A stretch of 64,000 nt of DNA, taken from Nymphaea colorata. Taxonomy: Eukaryota > Streptophyta > Magnoliopsida > Nymphaeales > Nymphaeaceae. Numbering within the stretch: the first letter of the stretch is position 1; every line of letters begins with the position of its first letter. The notes under the pieces were generated by a model. The model did not search any database and had not been told where the DNA came from. It was given only the letters and a program-made list of their open reading frames with translations. Location: the NCBI RefSeq assembly GCF_008831285.2, contig NC_045141.1, forward strand, positions 26,897,315 to 26,961,314. The letters are read 5' to 3'. Positions 1-12,700 of this stretch are shown in pieces. The translations under genes were made by a program, and so were the position numbers.

Positions 1-233
1 CAGAGATTAGCGGTGATGCGGTCGAAACAATTTGACGTATTTTGTCCGTTTAATTTCTTGGTTAAATAAGGTCCGTACAATGAAAACCAACATCGTGAAC
101 TTCTTAGCCAGAAACCGATTTCCACGGCGAACCACGTGACCTCCTCCTCTGCAATTACGTTATACAAAAAGCAAGGGAACAATATTTCCACAAACAATAT
201 CAAAATAAGCAAAATTCTAAAAAAACTAATTAC

Positions 234-665
234 CATCTGACATGCCGATCCCAGTCTTTGCCACGTATTCCAGATGTATTTACAGAAGCGGGAGATGAGG
301 AAACTGTTTGGAAGACTGAACGCAACCATTTCTGTTTTTCTGCATTAAAAACAGATATTCAGGACACCAAGTCATCGGCCAATGCAGAAGAAAGCGTCTA
401 CTTAAAACTAAAACCCAACAGTGTCTTGGATTAAGAATGAAAAACAGACGAACAAACAATCGGATCGAAAATCAAACCTTAAGGACACGAATTGGCTTCA
501 AGAACGATACAAGCATAAGCGAATTGATCATAAATAAGATTCGCAAGCCATAGAAAACCGAACGAGAAAGATCGAAGATAGCAGATGGATTTTGAGAATA
601 CCTGAGGAGAAAGATCGAGAGAAAACTCTACAAATCTCCCTGACGCCCCTCGCGCGGGAAGCCAT
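234..665 (-). CDS. 5' end of a gene for a probable mitochondrion-targeted protein (first two exons; runs off the left edge)
   Basis: Exon 1 (665 to 602) encodes MASRARGVREICRVFSRSFS plus S and ends in CAG|GTATTC, phase 1. Exon 2 (339 to 234) follows an acceptor TTTTAATGCAG, joins in phase 1 and stays open for 35 codons (start EKQKWLRSVFQTVSSS, end GIRGKDWDRHVR), then meets G|GTAATT in phase 2. The N-terminus is rich in Arg and Ser, has no acidic residue until Glu-10, and carries an RxFSRSFSS pattern, all typical of plant mitochondrial presequences. A telo-box (AAACCCTA on this strand) lies about 50 bases upstream, as in many housekeeping genes. The mature protein is outside the window, so the function is unknown. 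I could not find a third exon that fits phase 2 in bases 1-233. Confidence 0.5.
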
Positions 666-715
666 CGGATGCCCCGTCCTCCCGAAAGGGCGGCAAAAAC
701 GGCCGAGACAAGCAC

Positions 716-723
716 TAGGGTTT
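716..723 (-). promoter_or_regulatory. telo-box (AAACCCTA) upstream of the left-edge gene
   Basis: The plus strand reads TAGGGTTT, which is AAACCCTA on the minus strand, 51 bases before the ATG at 665. Telo-boxes near transcription starts are common in plant genes for translation and organelle functions. One copy is weak evidence alone, but the position supports the gene start. Confidence 0.4.
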
Positions 724-3700
724 TTAAAGGCGGGAGTTGGCGCCCGCACTCTTTTCGGGTCGGAACTTCAAATGAGAGTTTTAACGGATCGGGTCCTAAC
801 AATCTGAGTAGTAACTTGGCCTGGAACCACAATCTCTGGCAACCGACGTTTGACGATATTTAAAATGTTTTGATAATACAAGAGAAATTTACAAAGCGAC
901 CGTCAAATGTTGGCGTACTGATTAGTGGTGAAAATATAAATGACCACTTAAAGTTATAAATAACTCATATACAAATGCTTTATGAATAAGAAATATATAT
1001 AATTTCTTGAGGAAGCGGCAAGATTTTTTTTCCGAGAAACAAGCACAAATAAATCAACCATAATAAGACGAACTTAAAAATGCATTCAGCTATTGTAACT
1101 TACTAAAAAATAATGATCCGTCGATGAACCCTGATGCATTTAAGATAATGAAATAAAACAACTAAAATGCACTTAATATAAACAGATTTTATGTTGAACT
1201 TTTCAACGATACCAAATAATATTATTTTGCGTTCAACTATATCCGATTAGTGCCCTTGAATATCAGCATCAATATGATACAGATGCATTCCGGTCTGCGC
1301 CAGAAATTTTAAACCGTGTTAAATTAGGAAAAAGTTGATTTTTTTTTATTATTATCTTAATTACATGTTTTGGTTTCGCCCGATGCTGACCCGATTAGCC
1401 GATATATGAGCGGCCAATTCCATGCATCGAAAACATTGCCTCCGAATATTTTGCAAGTACATCTTTACCCTCTATCCCATGCAATAAGGCTTCGTGTTAA
1501 AGTGCAAAAAGAGGAGCTTTCTTTTAGTTTCATTTTTATCATGAAGTTTTATGGATTACCGCCATGGATATTTTAGTCATTTCCAACCCCTTATAATATA
1601 CATATAACCTGCTTTATTCAAGCTTCTTCTGACCTCCAGTCCTTCAGGTTCAAACTATCAACAGTTTGCCTTTCTAAAAGATTACGTGGGAAAATGCGTT
1701 GAATAAAAACTTACAAGGTAGCTAGTTTTCAAGTAAAATAATGATCATTAACCACTAAGCATGATTGGAACAAGAAAATAAAAATTACTGTAGCTCTAGA
1801 AGTTCAAATGTTGGATATCTTAATCAATCACAAGCATAGAACATCGAATTGAACTAACCATAAAGCCAGGGATGAATTTGAGACTCAAATGTCTCAAATC
1901 AAACCTTGATAACCCCTGCCTTGTTGGTCGAGGCCCGTGCAGCGGCCCTAGTTGTTGGTGGACCCGACGCGCTTCATTATTAGTTATCATTTACTACAAA
2001 CCCAACCAAAGAGATTCAAATTCGTGAATGCTTTCTTTCTTTTTCTAAATTTGGACGGTAGATCTGCACATGAAGAAGTAAATGGCATTGCTTTTGGCAT
2101 AGAAGTGCTCATTGTGATGCTATTTTTTTAATTATTATATGAGAGGTTGCCCTTGCATTTAAAGGGCTGATTATTATTAGAAACTCTATGTGAGTGTTTC
2201 ATGAATTGCTTTAAAATTAGAATAGATTTATACAATACCTAAACAAATATTATATGAATCTACTTAAATTTTAGGACATATTCCTAGAATACTAATATGT
2301 TGTCCTCAATGTCAAACAACTTCGAAAGGTCGTTTTAGGTGCTTTAAAAACCATGTTTTTGATGGGTGATATAAAAACTTGTTTGAGAAAACTGCAGTTT
2401 CAACCTACCAGCGGCCCAAAAAAAAAAAAAGAAATTGTATTAGGATGTGTCACTCAAACACAATAATTGATTGCCAGAAACTCATTAAGAGACTTAGTTT
2501 TCACAAAATCAAGTTAGACAAACTGAGTTTTTGTGGGTGTCGTTCTTGAGATAAAACTGAGTTTTTGACGGTGTCGTTCTTGGTTCTCATGGGCATAGCA
2601 TGCTTTGATAAGAGCAGAGGCCCAGTACCCTCTAAAACAGCTACTGGCAGCCTAGCGCTGCTGGTCCAATCAAGTGCGCAAGCCTTGTGGAGCTGACGGA
2701 CAAATTGGAAGGGAAATCCAAGGCGCTCGTTTGAATGCTGGAATATGATACCTTCTTTATCAGCATGCTTGGACAAGAGAAAAGGGTTAAAACCAGCAAC
2801 TAGCCTGACCAGGTACCCCACTCGGCTTTCAACACCCAAATTGTAAGAGGAATCCAAGATGCTCGTTTCAATGCAGGAACGTAGCAGCCTCTTTTAGTGA
2901 CATCATTATTTTTAATTACCAGTTGTACAGCTTTGCATAGACGTACGTCAGCTGCGAATTATCGTCTGTTCTTAAATTTGGTCCTTACTGTTTTAGCTAA
3001 CTTATTTAATTTCTCAGGCTTTGCGGAAGTTTAATCCAAACCTTTATGTTCACTATTTCATAAAATTCTCCTATTAAGAAAACTATAAAAGGTAACCGTT
3101 TTATAAAATTTCAGGAAAAAAAAAACGTTCAAAAAATAAAAATCTCCAAAATAAGGCAGAGCAAGAACTTCGAATTCAAAGAACCAACATGCTGTTGACC
3201 GAAGCCTGCCACAACACGTTACGTGCACCTATTCTATTTCGTGTTAGAAGTTAAGATTAGGCTTTCCTGATGGATAGCAGTAATGGGCAAAATTGCGGCA
3301 GTTTCAGCAAAGAAGCACACCAGTGTCATATTGGTGACAGACGCCATAATGGGTCCCTTGCTACCTTTCTCGCAGCCACTGCCATCTACTGGCGTCCTTT
3401 TCCGCAAATCGAGGCTACATGAATCTGAACACTGTTCGCAACAGCCATCTCCATTCATTTGAAACCAATGCTTGTGGAATTTCTTGCGCTAAGGATGATC
3501 TCTCGTCAGCAGTTACGAAACATCAATCGATGCAAATGGTATTTAGAATCCTCATATTAGTGGAAGGGCCATCATGAATACAATTGCCTCAAAATTTCCT
3601 ACTGTAATCTTCCTTGGAAGTGATTCTGCGTGCCATATTGTCGAGCTATATCTTGAAAGAAAAGATTTTACAAAATTATTGATTGAAATTCTGCCCAGAT

Positions 3701-5902
3701 AACAATTGGGTCGTCGCTCCAATAATGGAAGCTATTTAATTTACGATTCCCATCCCACAGAGAGGGAACCTTTGCGGATTCTAACCGTTCAATCTTTCCT
3801 TGAGGAACGGATGAAACAACTGGAGCTGTTCAGATCCAATGAGTTCTACACTTGGTCGAAGCCTGACACTCAGTCGACAGCACAAATTTCCACTCGCTTG
3901 TTTTTAACGTGTTTCGCATAATTTCGTCTCCCTCTCATACATTTTGCAGGACCAAAATGGAAGTCCACTTTTGGTTTCGATGAGCTCAAGCAAGGACCCT
4001 AGACGGCCTTGAAAGCGTAGCAAACAAGGTAGAAAGTAAACGAAACACATAATGGGGACTTGATCTCCAAAACAATTTCCATCATTTGACACCACTAGGA
4101 GTTGTGAACTAGTTTCGCATACATCCCAGAGCAGCTGAACGAAAAATTTTAAAACTGAAGCATATGTGTCTTATCTCTTGAAACTTTGGTGCCGTTTTAG
4201 TTGTATTATTTCGGTGAATGATTTCACGTATAGCCGGCTAATCAAGAAACTGGATTACCAAAAAAGTTTCACACGCATCATCTACACAAGCAGAAGAGGT
4301 GTCAAGTTAGAGATGGAGGATAATCTCAACCTTCTCAATCTACTTCCTGAGCTCTCTTAAGACTTTGATCTCAAGAGATTTTATGACATGTACAGGCATA
4401 CAGCCCGCTAATCAAGAAATTGGAAGAACAACATAAGTTTACATGCAATTGCAGTCTATAGAAACAGGTTAAAAAGAAAGAAAAACAGGTGAAAAGAGAA
4501 GAATATGAACAATCCACTATCATCCTACTGTTTTAGCTTTCTCTGGGTTTATCTTGAAAAATTACTCTTACTGGATTACCTCTAATTGGAAATAAAGTGT
4601 AACATATATAAAAAATGTAAAAGACGATGACATAATGCATCAAAAATTTAATTATTCACCAAATCAACGATTTGGCCGGAAAGAAGGATCCAAAGCATAA
4701 AAAGGGTAGCTCACATCTTTCATTTTTGGACTAATCTTTTTACCTTTCTGTCGGAAAAAGCAAAAGAACAAAGAGTGGGAAGTTCATGTTAGGCTCTTCG
4801 TTTACGTTCAATCGCAGCCGTGAGTGTTAGAGAAGACGCGGTCAGGATTAAGCAAGAAAGTTCATGGATCATATAATTCGAGCGTAACTGCTGCCAGCGT
4901 TAGCTCGGAAAAGAAAAGAGAAGGAACAGTTAAATGTTGATACAGTGATCATGAGCTCCATGATTGACAATTGACATACCGATTGATTGCGAGCAGAGGC
5001 ACCAGCGGACGTATACATAAAAGCAAAAGCCACGTCCATTCATGTATTAATAAGGCAATGAAAGATGGCCGCAGAGAGGACATCCAACATCTGACATGCT
5101 GGAGCCTGAACCAGACACCTATCCCTATCTCCCCTGCTTTGCTTTACACACAGAGTCGTAAAAAGCAAAGCTGCAAAAGAGAGACAGAGCGCGAGAGTGA
5201 TGAAAAAAAAAAGGTCGCCTGTTCATGAAAGAATGAAAGATGCAAAGTCTCACAATTGTTTCCCAAAGAATCAAATCTCAAATAGAAAAAACACTGAGAC
5301 AAACGCTTACAGTTTGTACAGGTCATGAAACTTGGTTTCATCAGCATTTGCTAATTAATTATGGGGATAATTTTGGACCTTTGAATATGATGACGATGTT
5401 GGATGCTTGCAGATCTTGGCTAGAGAGACGAGGGACTAAGATTTCGCCTTTGAATGGCTAAAGATCTACCCTTCATGATTAGCAGACTTCAGCAGCCCAC
5501 TGTCTCTCGTGCTTAGGGTTGCAGCAGTCCACGTCTTTGATAGATATGTCAGTCGGTTCATAACTGTAGGAGAAAAAGAAAAACTCACCAAAGTGCTGCG
5601 AGAGCCAGCAGCTACCTACTCATTCCATCCTCCACTCACGGCTTCATAATTTAGACCATAGTTACCAGAAATTTTGCTTCCCTTCTCCAATTTGCTTTCT
5701 CGCTTTAAATTTGATTTCTCCCTGCTCTGCTTCTTCCGATCTCAAAAATAATACTTTTCAAACCGGTAATTATGGTTCAGAGAGGTCTTTCCATACCTTG
5801 ACGCAGATGATGAAGTTGCTCCAAGTGACACCACAGACCGCAGCGGTGATGATGATGTCGGTGTTAGTGTTATTGCTGATGTCCGATATGATGACGATTC
5901 CT
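724..5902. other. intergenic; no gene supported
   Basis: AT-rich sequence with only short, unconserved open frames on both strands. The one structure I see is a diverged direct repeat around 2596-2880, listed separately. Frames at 5240-5461 (+) and 4166-4360 (+) have no recognisable motif. Confidence 0.5.
2596..2880. repeat. two diverged direct copies, period about 130-165 bp
   Basis: CCAAGGCGCTCGTTTGAATG at 2728 recurs as CCAAGATGCTCGTTTCAATG at 2856. The flanking GCATGCTTTGATAAGAG (2598) recurs as GCATGCTTGGACAAGAG (2764). An open frame on the minus strand (2501-2857) spans the repeat but has no family resemblance I can name. Confidence 0.5.
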
Positions 5903-6220
5903 TTAACGATTCGAAATTGGGTTGGCACCACTAGGAACTTCATGGGCAGTTGCATTATACTGGCTAGGAGACAATGACGGTGAATGGTGACGATGGTTTA
6001 GTGCCATGGGCTGAGAACTTGAAGAGTTTTGCCTGGCTGTGGTAGACACGGAATCTGAAGGGCCTGGCCTTGTTGCAGAAGCCATGGGAGAGCATAGATG
6101 GTCCGAAGGATGAGCCAGGAGAAGCAGCAAGATGAGCCCAACTAGAGGAATTGCCATGCAGAGGTGCGCTTCTAGACAGTCGATCCAGCCCCCATATGAC
6201 AGAGTGGGATCGATATCCAT
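5903..6220 (-). CDS. CLE41/CLE44 (TDIF)-type CLE peptide precursor with Ala at peptide position 7
   Basis: A single open exon of 105 codons if ATG 6220 is used (MDIDPTLSYGG...), or 84 if ATG 6157 is used (MAIPLVGLILLLLLAHPSD). The family has a secretion signal with a Leu-rich core, here LVGLILLLLL, then a variable Ser/Pro/His-rich spacer, then a C-terminal 12-residue CLE motif. The motif is HEVPSGANPISN at 5944 to 5909, followed by one Arg and TAA (5905-5903). TDIF, the product of CLE41/CLE44, is HEV-Hyp-SG-Hyp-NPISN and acts through the receptor kinase PXY/TDR to hold vascular cambium cells undifferentiated. Eleven of twelve residues agree; Pro-7 is Ala (GCC, one base from CCC). The longer start is favoured because CLE41-type precursors carry a short hydrophilic lead before the signal core. 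The plus-strand frame at 5711-5977 is antisense shadow. Confidence 0.85.
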   Translation of the reverse strand: MDIDPTLSYGGWIDCLEAHLCMAIPLVGLILLLLLAHPSDHLCSPMASATRPGPSDSVSTTARQNSSSSQPMALNHRHHSPSLSPSQYNATAHEVPSGANPISNR

Positions 6221-8497
6221 GAACCGCAGGAGGCCCTCCAGGATTATGAGTGAAAGGCGAAGAAATCGACAAAGTGTTTGATGAAAAGATGAACAAGAGA
6301 GAGAGAACCAAATTATAACAGTCCGAGGGCAGAAAAAGCAGGGGAAAAAGAAGCAAACCCCACAACACTGCCCCTTCAATTCATATAAATTACCCGTATG
6401 AAAAATTTGAATAGAAAAGGACAACAGTACAACCTTTTCCATTTTTGTCTTTCTAAGATAACTCTCCTGATTAAGTTTGAACGCAGAGAGAGAATAGTGC
6501 AATCATTTTTTGTCTTTCTAAGATTAACCCTTACGTGGGCTTCGGGGCAAATAGGTTTGTGCTCTTGGTCAAGAAACTGCCAACTTTTTGACCTTCATGA
6601 TTGACCGTAATGCTCAACTTATGTGTTAGAGCAGCATGGTTATTTTTAAACTAGAGAAAACAAACGGAAAAGTTTAAACTTGGAAGCTCCATGCCGAACT
6701 TTTCTCTTTGTTTTTTCTTGTTCTCTTACTTTACATGATTACCTACAGGTCTATTCTGGCCAAAAAACAATAACAACGAGACAAGGAGTCGCGGCTAAGC
6801 CGCTCATTACAAGGTAAATTGCTATCATTCAGCTCCAACACTTACTTTTGCGCAAGTCTCAACTTTGTCAGAAAGACAAACACTGGAGACAACTGACTCC
6901 ATTAATTAGAGATAACACACAGCACACCCACAGACAAGAACACATAAATGCTTTCAGAAATATCACCAAAAAAATATGGTTTTTCTGATTCCTAGACAGT
7001 CGATTTCTAACAGTTCTTATTAATAAGATGTTCACGCCATGAAGAATCGATTTGGGCATCTAAGTTTTCTTTTTCCTTGGTCATTTTCCTCCAAACCTCT
7101 TTTCCAAGATTTCCAATGGAATCGTATCTAATGACCAATGTCGTCAAGAAAATTAAGAGCTAGTTGTTTTTTCAGTTACTCTTCTGATGAAGGAAAATAG
7201 GTTAAAGTTTAGGCAGACTCGTACCAAATTGTAGCAACAAAACAAGTTGGAAATATTAACTTCTTCACCTCCTTCAATTTGACTCTTCTTTTAATGGAGA
7301 CGCCGGCGAGGGGCGAAGAGGGCATTTACTTTTCACTGAAAAATATAGCAACCATGAGGCGCTTTGGATACACAGGTAATTTCCCCCAAGTAAAAGAATC
7401 TTTTACGATTAAAGACAGCCAGCGGCAGAAGGGTTGGCATTTCTTTCTTGGGAGTTTGCCAAGAGAGATCTTTGTTGACTTGGAAGAAAACCGAGTGGAG
7501 AAAGATGAGGGGAAGGGGGCGTTGGAGGGGAAGGTTGCTGTCCCCGCTGCTTTATTGAGGCCTCGGAAAGCAAAGCAGTGAAGCATCGTATACCTTGGCC
7601 GTGACCCTGCCTTGTGAAAGGCCAGGGCCTTGTCGCCACCATCTGCTACACAGGGTCCCCACAACAAGGCCTAGTATTTTTATTTTTTTTTTTTGCATGC
7701 CTTTCCATCCTTCTCGTAAATCTTTTTCACCACTTCCGTTTCTAAAACCAGTGTTATAAATGTCGGCCTGGATCTGCCAATCATAAAACTGGATTCAAAC
7801 CATTGACCGATACAATCGCGCCATGTTCTCGTTCGGGGATCCCACGCTAATCGCCAGTATTGGATCACATTGGTGTTTCAAGATCTTCATTGTATTCAAG
7901 TAGGTCTTGGTGACCTCGCACTTGATTTATTCTAGTTTTAAGATTTTCAGGATTTGAGATTAGATCAAACCAAATCGTTTCTTCATTCCCCCTTTAAATC
8001 TTTTGGATGTAGACCTTAAGCCTCAAGTAAGGTCCTTAATTTAATAAACTACAGCAAAAGCATGCTATTTTATCAAATTTATGAATCTAAAATTCATATG
8101 AATTGGGTTCAAGGAGAGGGTTTTTGCATTAATAATTTATTTGTTGGTAGAGTCTGCATGCTTCACAATAACGAAAAAATGTATCAAAAAATCAAGACAT
8201 GAAGATGGCGGTTACAGCGATTCCATTCCAACGATCAAGTGACGATCGTTATCCGTCTTGAATCGATTAAATCTACCAATAGCAATCCCGATGGGCCGAG
8301 ATTTTATGTGATTGGGAGTCGGTTCCACGCAACTTAAGTTATTTATTATGAGTTGGCTGCAGCACGGCCAGCTGCCACCCATACCAACTGCGACAGCATT
8401 AATGCTTCCGGTGATACAAGTCAAAGAAAATTTATTATAGAATACGATCTTTCAGTCTGATTTTTGGTGGTAGGTTTTGAAACATTCAATTCCCTCG

Positions 8498-8519
8498 CTC
8501 TCTCTCTCTCTCTCTCTCT
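8498..8519. repeat. (CT)n microsatellite
   Basis: An uninterrupted run of CT dinucleotides. Confidence 0.95.
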
Positions 8520-8711
8520 TTTCTCAAGGAGCCAAGAATGATCCAAAACTTATTGCGGAGGCCACCATGTTCAGAGCTTGCATATGGTTCATAAAATTTG
8601 TGTGCTTCTAATTCAAAACGTAAATCATTCAAGATTTTATAAAAAAAATAATTGGAAAGACAATTGGAAAACAGGTTACATAAGTGCTTCCTTTTTATTG
8701 GATCCAAGCGC

Positions 8712-8740
8712 GTGTGTGTGTGTGTATATATATATATATA
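8712..8740. repeat. (GT)n(AT)n compound microsatellite
   Basis: A GT run passes directly into an AT run. Confidence 0.95.
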
Positions 8741-9545
8741 AAAGTAAAAACAAGAGTGTGGAAAGTTACGCTGCTTGATCTGCCATCCTTTACTCTTGGA
8801 AGTGTTACTACTATTAGTTAATTTACTTTCCTTTTGGCTCCGGTGTAGAACGCTTATGAGGAACAAAGGAAATATCTGACAGTTTTGTGGTCACTAGATC
8901 GTGATCTTTTCCCGCTTTATTATGGCAGATCATTCCCTTTCATCATTGGAAAACACGAATTCGCTTTTACAACCAATCTCAATCTCACTAGAGGCAAATT
9001 GGCTAGTGGGCCTGAGGTTCCGCTATAAGCGCGTTCTTCTTTACTTTGGGCTATTCCATTAGAAATGACATAGGTCTTCTTTTCTCTTTCCCTTTCCACA
9101 GTCACTTTGCCTGCTTTTCTGCTTTTCTTTCTTCCCTGATTCAGAAGGTGGGGCCATAACTCGCACAGTCTGAGACTCTAATATATTGGCAACTCTTGAG
9201 AGAAGAGCGATCTAAACCATCATCTAATCTCTTGTCTCGTTCGTGCCTGATCGTTTTATTTATGAGACTTTGTATTGCAAACTCTAGGGATCAAATCCTC
9301 AGTACCTCAAGTGAGAATTCCTCGAACGCTTATGCCCATACCTTAAGTTTGCTTCCATTCAAATTTTTGCGTACTTGTTGATTATCTAAAGAAACTGAAA
9401 GTGCACAAATGGATTCATCATGCATAGCCAATTTCCTTTGAAACAACCTTTAAAATTATGCCCTTTTCTTTTAACAAAAATATGCAGTTTTATGAACATT
9501 ACAACCTTATTCTGAGTAAAACAAATGGCAATGATTTGAATATGA

Positions 9546-9708
9546 AAAGTAAACAGGTTGATAGAGGAGAATGAAAAATTTAAAGGCTGGCGAAGTAAAC
9601 AGGTTGATAGAGGAGAATGAAAAATTTAAAGGCTGGCGAAGTAAACAGGTTGATAGAGGAGAATGAAAAATTTTAAGGCTGGCGAAGTAAACAGGTTGAT
9701 AGAGGAGC
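9546..9708. repeat. 46-bp tandem repeat, about 3.5 copies
   Basis: Unit begins GAAGTAAACAGGTTGATAGA at 9592, 9638 and 9684. The first copy starts at 9546 with its 5' end altered, and the last copy is partial and diverges after GATAGAGGAG. Copies are nearly identical. In one plus-strand frame the unit reads EVNRLIEENEKFKGW, which looks like coiled coil, but 46 is not a multiple of 3, so the array cannot be read through as protein repeats. Confidence 0.9.
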
Positions 9709-12700
9709 AAAATGAGTTGTCCTAGAAAACCAGCAAATCTACCCAAAACCAAAGCAGCAACAGGGCCGTCTAGTCAATTAAGAGCCATGAGTAGGGGCGG
9801 AGACATTTGTCAAGTGACACTTGAAATGGAGATTAACCATTCAAACTAAAATTGGACCCAAAAAAAATCAAGTGGATTCGCTTCACTTTTTTCGTTTGGC
9901 TCGATGAAATGGAGCAGGTCTAACAAAATTAATGAGCATTCAACATTCTTTTGTTTTATAGCTAAAAGGGATTAGAAATAATTTATGCTTTCAGTCAAAC
10001 TTCTAAGTATCAATCTTTTTGACCACCACAAAATGCTATTTTTATGATCAAAACCAAAAAAGGAAGGGTTCTTGTTGCCACCGGAACGACGAACGGACGT
10101 TTTCAAAAAAAGAGCCCTCAGCGTTTAAGGTCACCGATTGATTTCTAAGCTTCCACATCTCCGTAACTTTGCGGGGAAATTAGGCATTGCCAAATACGAA
10201 GTACAAAGTGAGTTCAAATTTTGTTTGCAGTGACTCAGATGCATATCAGGACCCAATATTCATTTGAGTGATGTGACAAATCCCAAAGAAAAGGAATTCA
10301 TGTGCATGAACTTTCTTAAAACTCATCAATGTATCAGATTTCAGTTTGAGTCAGAAATTTCTTGGTATTGAGAACACAGGCTTGACTATTCTTCCAGTCA
10401 TAGTAGGGTCAGAAACGCTTCCATCGGAATCAACTAGCTAGAATGTGGTACTTCCATTTGAGCCAATCAATCATTTTCTATTTGGAATGTATATATAAAA
10501 TTATATATATTCTGCCACTCATTCTCTCATCTTTTTTCTTTGCTCTTTGTTTTCCATTTTTCCGTCTCATTACTATTATCTTCTCCGCATGTGTATAAAA
10601 TTGTGTTAGACTGGATTGCATTTTCAATTTTAATTTTATGAAATGGAACAAGGTCTGGTTTGAAGAGTAGGTATCAGAAGCATCCAATTATAGCAAAGGC
10701 TGGTATCCAATGCTCATTTTTGAACTATATTGACCGTTAGATGTGACTGGGACATGGTACGGCACAAATAATATGTGTCGGGTCCTGCCAACGGCCTGAA
10801 CCATCGGCAAAAGCCTCAGGGCCATGCAATTCATAAAGCCGTCTGTAAAGACAAAAGATTTCCCAATGGAAATCTATAAGCGATGAAGTGTAGTCGCCGG
10901 TAAAGTATTTACCGGTGACCCTACCTACATTGGTGAAATTTATCGCCTTATAAATCTATCTATATCCAGTGATTTTTGTCACCTATAGTCTGTTTTTCTT
11001 TTTCCCCAATAAAAGGCCGTCTTATATGAACCTGCACCTTCACATTAGCCATAAAGATTCCCAAATCATGATTACCACACAAGCAATCCAAGGCCCTCTT
11101 CTCAGATAACAAAGATAGAGAAGTAAAGACAACAGAAAATATGGTTTCGTATCGTAATAAACCCCTAAAAGCCTTTCAAAGCTCAGCCATATTAAGAAAG
11201 ATGTCCAGCGTAGCCTTCGTATTGTAATAAGTTTAAACTACATTTCTGTGAAGGATGTCAACAAATTCAGAACTAATTAGGTGATATCAGATGAAAAATA
11301 AGTACAAAAAAAAGAAAAAGGTAGTTACTCACGTCGAGAGATTCACCATCATCCGCCTACACTTGGTTCTATCAGATGTTGAGAAAAGAAAAGAACCATA
11401 AGATGCATATTAGATAAAATAGTTTAAACATAAACCAATACCACCAAAGGTAGGCATTATTACACCAAAAGCGGCATAAACGAGTAAAACTTAATATCAA
11501 ACTCCCAATACTTGCAACAAAGAACATAAATTTGCAAAAAAATAGACCATGGATACATGACCCAACATCTCCAGAAGGCTCCACCAAACAAGTAAAAGGA
11601 ATTTTCAAGGGCCTGAAACTCGCAGCTGATGGAATTTTTCACAACTTTTAGATACGTTGGTGTTCCCTATGTACATTAATCACAAAATCCAACTTAACAC
11701 CAGAAAATGGATAAGAAACAAATAATTCGCAACACCATAAATATCATGTAAGCAAATAACTTCAGCAATCAAGAAAGGCCTGCCCTTCAGCAGTACCAAG
11801 TTCACATATTAATTAATTTACATATGCCAGTCAGACAATGTTGAGTAAGTCAACTTCACCTCACCTGTTCAGAAAATCGGCCAAAATATACTCTTTTAGC
11901 AAATATAAAAATACAAAACTGAAGCACTGAAATGTCCTAAATTTTTGGTACCTGAACAAGAAGAAGAACCTCGTGTAAGATATCCAAAATCCATGGCTCA
12001 AAGCAATCAACTGCAGAGGAAGTTCCTGATTGTATGGGTAACTTTGAATCTCTCCTGTCTAAACTGAAACCGACCACTAAACCCTTCTTTATGAGAAGTT
12101 TTAAAATATTCAGGAAATCAAATGAGAAACATGATTCCAAGAATCAGTTCCCAACCGTTCGGAAATAACTTAAAGGCTACTTTTAAAGAAAAAAAAAATC
12201 ACTGCTATACAGGCGCAGAGCGAGGGGGTGGCAGGGGCCTCGGCAAAAATTTGTTAAGCCCTATATAAAAATTTTAAAATATTATATTTCAGCGCCTGTC
12301 AAAAATTTGAAACTATAATTCACCTTTCTAATGAAAAATTTCTGGCTCTGCCCTGCCCATATATGTTCTAGCTCAAGAGCATTGTATGCTAGAGAGCTGC
12401 CATCAATATAACTTACCAGTTACCGGTGTTGGATGCAAGTGATTCTGCGTAACTATTCCACATCAGACCCACTTCTAACTCTGCTGGTCATGGACTAACT
12501 GTTTCACTCGTGCTGTGAAGCGACCAATTCTTTGTTGGTGGTCCTCTTCAAGCAGCACTCCTCCATTTTCAAAATATATATGTTAGCATATTCTTAGATA
12601 CAGTACTGCTAGATACATTACTGAACTGGTGGCCATGATCGATCATGAAAGTTTGAGCTGAATTTGTGCTGAGCCACTTGCATATGTCTGACCAACTCAG

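Noticed and set aside
1-170. Open minus-strand frame (GHVVRRGNRFLAKKFT...) as exon 3 of the left-edge gene
   Set aside because: Exon 2 ends in phase 2. The available acceptors either create a TGA codon or enter a frame that stops after about 14 codons.
5711-5977. Plus-strand 88-residue frame
   Set aside because: It is antisense to the CLE peptide gene, whose minus-strand reading has a signal peptide and a clear CLE motif.
7680-7870. Possible tRNA on the minus strand (GGTTTGAATCC box)
   Set aside because: No acceptor stem or A-box pairs with it at the right distance. A 62-residue frame overlaps it, also without a known motif.
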